DNA of 36,913 bases, taken from a bacterium (GTDB lineage: Bacteria; Armatimonadota; Chthonomonadetes; Chthonomonadales; JAMCWF01). Below are positions 31,858 to 36,913 of the stretch, piece after piece. The notes under the pieces are model-generated. The model saw only the letters and a list, made by a program, of their open reading frames with translations. It was not told where the DNA came from and made no database searches. Location of the stretch: NCBI GenBank assembly GCA_021842405.1, contig JAKBZR010000026.1, positions 1 to 36,913 on the forward strand, read 5' to 3'. A program made the translations under genes and the position numbers. Position 1 is the stretch's first letter. Every line of letters begins with the position of its first letter.

Positions 31858-33042
31858 ATGATGTCGGGACGCCTTACCATTCCACCACAGCGCATTCGGG
31901 TACTGTTCTGGCTGTTTTCGGCAATCCTGTGCACCGTGATATCGGTCTACGCCGCCCCGAAACGCCCCTCTCCGGCTGCGAAAAGAACGATCCGAGAGAA
32001 GCTGAATGTGCTGCAGGGAGTGCGGTCACGAATTAGCCAGGTGCGCTCTCAAATCACCACCACCCGCCGCAAGGAGAACAACGTCATCGGACAGATTGGG
32101 GCGGTGGAGGCGCGATTAAATCACACCGTTACCCAGCTTCATACGATTCACGCTACGCTTCAACGGCTTTCCGCCGACCATAGGATGTTGACTCGGCGTA
32201 TCGCCCTGACACAGCGGGGGCTCTCCTGGCACCAGCATCTGCTCGGGCTGCGCATTCGACAAAACTACGAGCACGGTGATGGAAACTATCTGGAGGTTCT
32301 TTTCCGCTCTCGTAGTATGAATGATCTTTTGTCGCGCACCTATTACGTGCACTACATTGTGAGGAGCGATACCGATTTGCTGCGCAGGGTGCAGGCGGAG
32401 GAGCATCAGTTAATTGCCGATCGGACGCGCCTGGCTCGCCAGGAGGCGGAGAAGCAGGCGCTGGGTGGCGAAGTGCAGGCTCAAACCGATCAATATAAAT
32501 CGGATATGAACCAAAAGCAGTCGCTCTTGCACAACTTGCAGGCAACGCGCGAAGGCTATCAGGAATCGCTGGATATCCTGGAACGCGAATCGGCGGAGAT
32601 CGAGGCGCGCATCCAGGCATTGGAGCAGACCCCGAGCGGTCATGCTCGATATATCCAGCATTGGAACGGACATTTCATCAAACCGGTTATCGGGCCGATC
32701 ACCTCTCCGTTCGGCATGCGTTTTCACCCCATCCTGCACCGCTGGCTGATGCATACCGGCGTTGATATCGGGGTGCCTTACGGGACGCCGATCCATGCCG
32801 CGGCCGCCGGGGTGGTGATTATGGCCGGTTATATGCGGGGATACGGCTATACGGTCATCATTGATCATGGCGGCGGCGTTTCAACCTTGTATGCGCATTG
32901 CGAAGAACTGCTGGTGCATGAGGGGGAACACGTGGATCAGGGGAAGGTGATCGGGTTGGTCGGCAGCACCGGGTTGGCTACCGGGCCGCATCTCCACTTT
33001 GAGGTTCGCATCAACGGTGTCCCCGTCAACCCCCACTACTAA
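31858..33042 (+). CDS. EnvC-like murein hydrolase activator / M23-family peptidase with coiled coil
   Basis: Signal segment, long coiled coil, LytM domain GPITSPFGMRFHPILHRWLMHTGVDIGVPYGTPIHAAAAGVVIMAGYMRGYGYTVIIDHGGGVSTLYAHCEELLVHEGEHVDQGKVIGLVGSTGLATGPHLHFEVRINGVPVNPHY. Confidence 0.95.
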   Translation: MMSGRLTIPPQRIRVLFWLFSAILCTVISVYAAPKRPSPAAKRTIREKLNVLQGVRSRISQVRSQITTTRRKENNVIGQIGAVEARLNHTVTQLHTIHATLQRLSADHRMLTRRIALTQRGLSWHQHLLGLRIRQNYEHGDGNYLEVLFRSRSMNDLLSRTYYVHYIVRSDTDLLRRVQAEEHQLIADRTRLARQEAEKQALGGEVQAQTDQYKSDMNQKQSLLHNLQATREGYQESLDILERESAEIEARIQALEQTPSGHARYIQHWNGHFIKPVIGPITSPFGMRFHPILHRWLMHTGVDIGVPYGTPIHAAAAGVVIMAGYMRGYGYTVIIDHGGGVSTLYAHCEELLVHEGEHVDQGKVIGLVGSTGLATGPHLHFEVRINGVPVNPHY

Positions 33043-33157
33043 TACAGCGGTAATCGGCATCCTGCTGGTGACGGCGGGGGCGATGGCGCTCTCATCCGAG
33101 CATCGAAAAAAGGCAATAATTCCCCAGAATGATGAATTTCCCTATCTCTCGTTGTAA
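33017..33157 (+). pseudogene. Short ORF (46 aa), possible N-terminal remnant of a membrane-anchored gene following envC, e.g. an S41/CtpA protease
   Basis: GTG start inside the 3' end of the envC-like gene. My translation: VSPSTPTTNTAVIGILLVTAGAMALSSEHRKKAIIPQNDEFPYLSL* (one TM-like segment, then a stop). Confidence 0.35.
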
Positions 33158-33402
33158 AATAGAAGGGGTTAGCCAAACGATGTGCCGATTTGAGTCGGCC
33201 GGTATTACTTGAATCCCCGCATTTTCAAGGTGAACTCTCGTGCGTTGGATGGTCGTATAATAGGCGTATTGGCTGATTGGAAGTCCCATCGCCTAATGGG
33301 GTATCTATCCATCGAAGAAGCGCCGATCCCTCATCCAGGCGTGCTCCCAATTCAATAAAATAGCATCGGATAGGCAAAGTCAATTCATGGTGAAAGGATC
33401 TT

Positions 33403-35169
33403 GTGATGTCAGACTTGAATTCAGTTAGTGTTTTAAGTTCTTCGGAAGATTTTCAGAGCTACTTAGATTCCATCGCGATAAAATTGGCCGATCGCGTCCG
33501 CGATCGGCATCTGTTTTTAATGAAAGCAATCCATCAGATTGAAGAACGGATCGTAATCGCGCATGAGCTGGAGATTGAGGAGGTTGAGCAGGAACTACGG
33601 GAGCTGCTGGCCGAAGCGAAAATATCGCTGGAGCGGTTGGAGCGGTTTAACGGGCAACATGAGCTGGGAGAAGTTGAAATGGAGCTGCCGAAAATTGCGG
33701 TTGAGCCGGATATCGTCCTTGAGCAAGCGGTAGCCATTGTGAACGGCCCAGCCGAGACCGAAGCCCAGCATGAAGAGGCACCCTGCGCAGTTGAAAAGAT
33801 CGAAGAGCCGACTCTAGCGGTGGAAACGGAGGTGGCGGCCGAAACCCTCGAAATGGAGATGTTTGAGGAAACGCCATCTCGTGATTTAAGAGAGATACTG
33901 GCCAATCTGGATGAGCTGGAGCAGGCGGACACCGAAATTATCGCGCGATCGGCGGAAGATTGGCCCGCCCTCTGCCGAGAAAAAGCGATATTGTGTAAGC
34001 TCCGCTCTCTCCAGCGCGAACTAGAGTATCAAAACCGGGATCTCTTCCAGCTTTACGAGGTGCGCCGTAAAATAAAGGACAAAGTATATTCGCAGTTTGG
34101 CGAATCCCATTACATCATTCCCCTCGATCCCAAACACTCCAAGCTGGAGATCCACGAGTGGAATCGCTTGGCCGATCTCTATGAGGGGTTGGCCGCCGCC
34201 TGGGATCTGTTTAACGACCTCTTGGAAAGTAGCGACCAGTTCACCGAAGGCGAGCTGCATAAATTGCTGGAGGTGGTGGCGGCCCGGCAATCCTTGATGC
34301 ACCGATTTATCCTGGCCGCATTAGGTGAAAGGGCGTTTGACCTCAGCCAGCGTCTCCTGTATGAGCAGCTTAAAAAAATGGTGAGTGAGCGTGATATCTT
34401 CTTGAGCTGCCTCTCCAACGATTACAGCGAGGAAGAACTGGAAGCTCGCATAGCGACTCAAGAATCGATCGAGCAGCGGCATCAAAATCGTCTTGAGAAG
34501 GATCAGGCGAAAGAAAAGGCGCTGCGGGATCTCGAAGCTCTGCTCACCTTGCCCGATTTCGGAACCTATAAAAGCGATGGCAACGACCTCTGCGAGAAGG
34601 TAATCGCCTGCCGAAACGCCGGAATTCCCGCTTCCAACAAAAAGTTGGGCGACCTGGTCGCCGATTGGCATGCACTGCTGGCTGACAGTGACGATAAGCA
34701 TATCAAGGAACTGATACGGGAGCTGGATCGGCGTGAAGAGAAAGCCAGCGCGCACCACGCGGCACCGGTGGAGGTCGAAGAGAATTCAACCAACGGAGCG
34801 ATCGATCCGGCGATCCTGCAGAGCGTGTTGAAGGTTACTCAGAACAAAAAATGCCTTATTATTGGTGGCCAGCGTCGAGAGGAAAACCGCACCGAGCTTC
34901 AGCGCATTCTGGAGCTGGAAGATCTCGACTGGCCCAGCACCAAAGGTAACGAGAGCTTCCGCGAGTTCGAGGACGGCATCCAGCATGCCGATTTTGTGAT
35001 CCTGCTGATCCGTTTTATCCGGACCGGTTGGAAGCGTGTCAGCGATATCTGTGAGCGCAGCGGTAGCAAGCTAATTCGAGTGCCGGGTGGATACGGGGTG
35101 TCGCAGATCGTCCATCAACTCTACAGCCAGGTCTGCGTGGAGGGCCGGCCCGACCACCGTCCTGACTGA
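33403..35169 (+). CDS. Acidic coiled-coil protein with DUF2325-like C-terminal domain
   Basis: C-terminus KCLIIGGQRREENRTELQRILELEDLDWPSTKGNESFREFEDGIQHADFVILLIRFIRTGWKRVSDICERSGSKLIRVPGGYGVSQIVHQLYSQV. N-terminal Glu/Leu-rich coiled coils. Confidence 0.65.
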   Translation: MMSDLNSVSVLSSSEDFQSYLDSIAIKLADRVRDRHLFLMKAIHQIEERIVIAHELEIEEVEQELRELLAEAKISLERLERFNGQHELGEVEMELPKIAVEPDIVLEQAVAIVNGPAETEAQHEEAPCAVEKIEEPTLAVETEVAAETLEMEMFEETPSRDLREILANLDELEQADTEIIARSAEDWPALCREKAILCKLRSLQRELEYQNRDLFQLYEVRRKIKDKVYSQFGESHYIIPLDPKHSKLEIHEWNRLADLYEGLAAAWDLFNDLLESSDQFTEGELHKLLEVVAARQSLMHRFILAALGERAFDLSQRLLYEQLKKMVSERDIFLSCLSNDYSEEELEARIATQESIEQRHQNRLEKDQAKEKALRDLEALLTLPDFGTYKSDGNDLCEKVIACRNAGIPASNKKLGDLVADWHALLADSDDKHIKELIRELDRREEKASAHHAAPVEVEENSTNGAIDPAILQSVLKVTQNKKCLIIGGQRREENRTELQRILELEDLDWPSTKGNESFREFEDGIQHADFVILLIRFIRTGWKRVSDICERSGSKLIRVPGGYGVSQIVHQLYSQVCVEGRPDHRPD

Positions 35170-35175
35170 CACGGC

Positions 35176-35826
35176 TTAAAACAGGGTGGGCGGGGCTTCC
35201 TTGCGGGCTGCGGCCACCTTTTTGCGAGCCGATTCGATATCCCCAATGAGTTGCGCGCGCCCGCTGGCGAAGCCTTCGGCGTCTTGCCTTAAGATGTAGG
35301 CCGGGTGCAAGGTGGCCATAATGTAGCGGGCGAAGGGGCTGGAGGTGAACCAAGTGCCGCGCTCCTGCAGCATGCGAAAGTTCTTGTGGATAAGAGTATT
35401 TGCGGAGGGCGCGCCCAAACAGACGATCACCAGTGGGCCGATCAGCCGCAACTGCTGATCCAACCAATTGAAACAGGCCTCAATTTCATCGGGGCGGGGT
35501 GCTCGATTTCGCGCGCGGCCGTTTTCGATTTCGCAGGCGCGACACTTCACCACGTTACAGATATAGACGTACTTGCGAGTTAACCGGCACTCCAGCAGGC
35601 ATTCATCCAGCAGCGCTCCTGCCCGGCCCACAAAGGGGCGCCCGGTGGCATCTTCTTGCTGTCCCGGACCTTCGCCGACAAAGACCAGCGGCGCTTTCGG
35701 GTTGCCCTCTCCGAAGACGACCTTCGTTCTGATTTGGGAGAGGTGGCAGGCGGTGCAGCTTTGAGCTTGTGCGGAAAGCTCGATCAGTTGATGGACTTGC
35801 TCATCTTCCACGTTAAGCTCATCCAT
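35176..35826 (-). CDS. Type-4/5 (Fe-S) uracil-DNA glycosylase
   Basis: CTACHLSQIRTKVVFGEGNPKAPLVFVGEGPGQQEDATGRPFVGRAGALLDECL; YICNVVKCRACE...NRAPRPDEIEAC; MATLHPAYILRQ. Start MDELNVEDEQ (35826), or MKVTNVPM (35847). The track start at 36036 overlaps the HIT gene. Confidence 0.93.
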   Translation of the reverse strand: MDELNVEDEQVHQLIELSAQAQSCTACHLSQIRTKVVFGEGNPKAPLVFVGEGPGQQEDATGRPFVGRAGALLDECLLECRLTRKYVYICNVVKCRACEIENGRARNRAPRPDEIEACFNWLDQQLRLIGPLVIVCLGAPSANTLIHKNFRMLQERGTWFTSSPFARYIMATLHPAYILRQDAEGFASGRAQLIGDIESARKKVAAARKEAPPTLF

Positions 35827-36331
35827 TGGAACGTTCGTCACCTTCATAAGCGATGCCGGCGATCGGCAGCAAGCGGCGATAGGTCTGCTGGAGGCTTTCG
35901 GGCAGCACACGGGCGTCAGCCAATACCGGCATAAAGTTCGTATCCCCATTCCAGCGTGGCACGATGTGCAGGTGGATGTGATCCGCAATGCCGGCGCCGG
36001 CCGCTCTGCCCATATTGATGCCAACATTAAATCCATCCGGGTGGAATGTACGAGTTAAAAGGTTGATAGAGCGCCGGGTCAGATCCATCATTTCTAGCAA
36101 CGCCGCCGGCTGGAGATCGTTAAGATCGGCGGTATGTTCGTAGGGGGCGACCAGGAGATGGCCGTTGCTGTATGGGAATGCGTTGAGGATGACAAAGGCG
36201 AGTAGGCCACGATAGAGAATCAGGTTCTCTTCGTCGCATTTCTGGCCCGGCTTTTCGCAAAAGATGCAGCCGGTAACGCTGCTGGCCTTTTCGATATATT
36301 GCATGCGCCACGGCGCCCACAATTGTTTCAT
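35819..36331 (-). CDS. HIT-family protein (Ap4A phosphorylase-like)
   Basis: MKQLWAPWRMQYIEKASSVTGCIFCEK; AFPYSNGHLLVAPYEHTADL; DHIHLHIVPRWNGDTNFMPV. Overlaps the start of the UDG gene. Confidence 0.93.
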   Translation of the reverse strand: MKQLWAPWRMQYIEKASSVTGCIFCEKPGQKCDEENLILYRGLLAFVILNAFPYSNGHLLVAPYEHTADLNDLQPAALLEMMDLTRRSINLLTRTFHPDGFNVGINMGRAAGAGIADHIHLHIVPRWNGDTNFMPVLADARVLPESLQQTYRRLLPIAGIAYEGDERSNG

Positions 36332-36386
36332 TCTCTTCGATACTTTACCGTTTTAAGTCCTAATGGCGTTTACCTTACGACCCAAA

Positions 36387-36913
36387 TCAACCTTTCAGAG
36401 CTTCGGCGCCGCCCATAATCTCAGCCAGCTCCGTCGTGATGCCCGCTTGCCTCGCCCGATTAAGCGAAAGCGTCAAGCTGCTGATCATCTTGCCGGCGTT
36501 GTCGGTGGCCGAGCTCATCGAGGTGATCCGAGCGCCCAGCTCACTGGCGTTGGCCTCCAAAAGAACTTGATAAATCTGGGTGATCAGGTACCGTGGAAGG
36601 AGCGAGCTCAATAGAACTTGCGGATTGGGCTCGAAGATGTAATCGGTGGCCGGACCCGCTCCCTCATCAGATGGAGGCTGCAGCGGCAACAGGGAGAGGA
36701 CGGTGGGGCGCTGCGTGATCACGTTGACAAACTGAGCGTAAACGATGTGCAGAGCGTCAATTTCACCCGATTCGTAGGCGGAGCGGATCGCTCTGGAAAC
36801 GGCATTCACATTATCGAACGACACACCTGACGAATCGATGGCGAAGGTCTGCACGATGGGGTATCCTCGGCGATTGAAGAAGGTATAGCCTTTCTTTCCA
36901 ACCATGTAAAGGC
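36387..36913 (-). CDS. atpG: ATP synthase F1 subunit gamma, C-terminal part (5' end lies beyond the window)
   Basis: VGKKGYTFFNRRGYPIV; LLSSLLPRYLITQIYQVLLEANASELGARITSMSSATDNAGKMISSLTLSLNRARQAGITTELAEIMGGAEAL. The frame stays open to the window edge. Confidence 0.95.
   Translation of the reverse strand, partial: LYMVGKKGYTFFNRRGYPIVQTFAIDSSGVSFDNVNAVSRAIRSAYESGEIDALHIVYAQFVNVITQRPTVLSLLPLQPPSDEGAGPATDYIFEPNPQVLLSSLLPRYLITQIYQVLLEANASELGARITSMSSATDNAGKMISSLTLSLNRARQAGITTELAEIMGGAEALKG

Noticed and set aside
33092-33289. 65-aa minus-strand ORF MGLPISQYAYYTTIQRTRVHLENAGIQV...
   Set aside because: Not implausible as a small protein, but no motif, no clear SD and it overlaps the possible 46-aa ORF. 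Not enough evidence to call.

Overview
GC-rich bacterial chromosomal window, mostly ordinary housekeeping genes. These include a SurA/PpiC-type peptidyl-prolyl isomerase, mreBCD, mutS, an hpnI-like glycosyltransferase with an MscS channel, a pair of sugar-ABC permeases, an acyl-CoA synthetase, a calcineurin-like phosphatase, a nucleotidyltransferase coupled to ispE, a DUF402 + TPR pair, rarA, rpsT, ftsE-ftsX-envC-like, a coiled-coil/DUF2325-like protein, a type-4/5 uracil-DNA glycosylase, a HIT protein and the 3' part of atpG. Accessory content: (i) a compact putative restriction-modification pair, with a zinc-ribbon DNA methylase and a PD-(D/E)xK-like nuclease; (ii) a 1.2-kaa secreted protein with a toroid-like C-terminal half; (iii) an AT-rich island at about 13.9-17.2 kb with an Rhs 'tip' carrying a 17-cysteine C-terminal domain, a small lipoprotein and a truncated radical-SAM maturase; (iv) a family of about 130-150 bp MITE-like elements (four full copies plus solo ends) with AAGAGTTCAGTT-type terminal inverted repeats, two of them flanked by direct repeats that look like target-site duplications. 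The best candidates for new biology are the Rhs tip/Cys-rich domain/lipoprotein/radical-SAM island, the MITE family and the zinc-ribbon R-M pair. No searches were run. Family calls come from motif recognition in the supplied translations.
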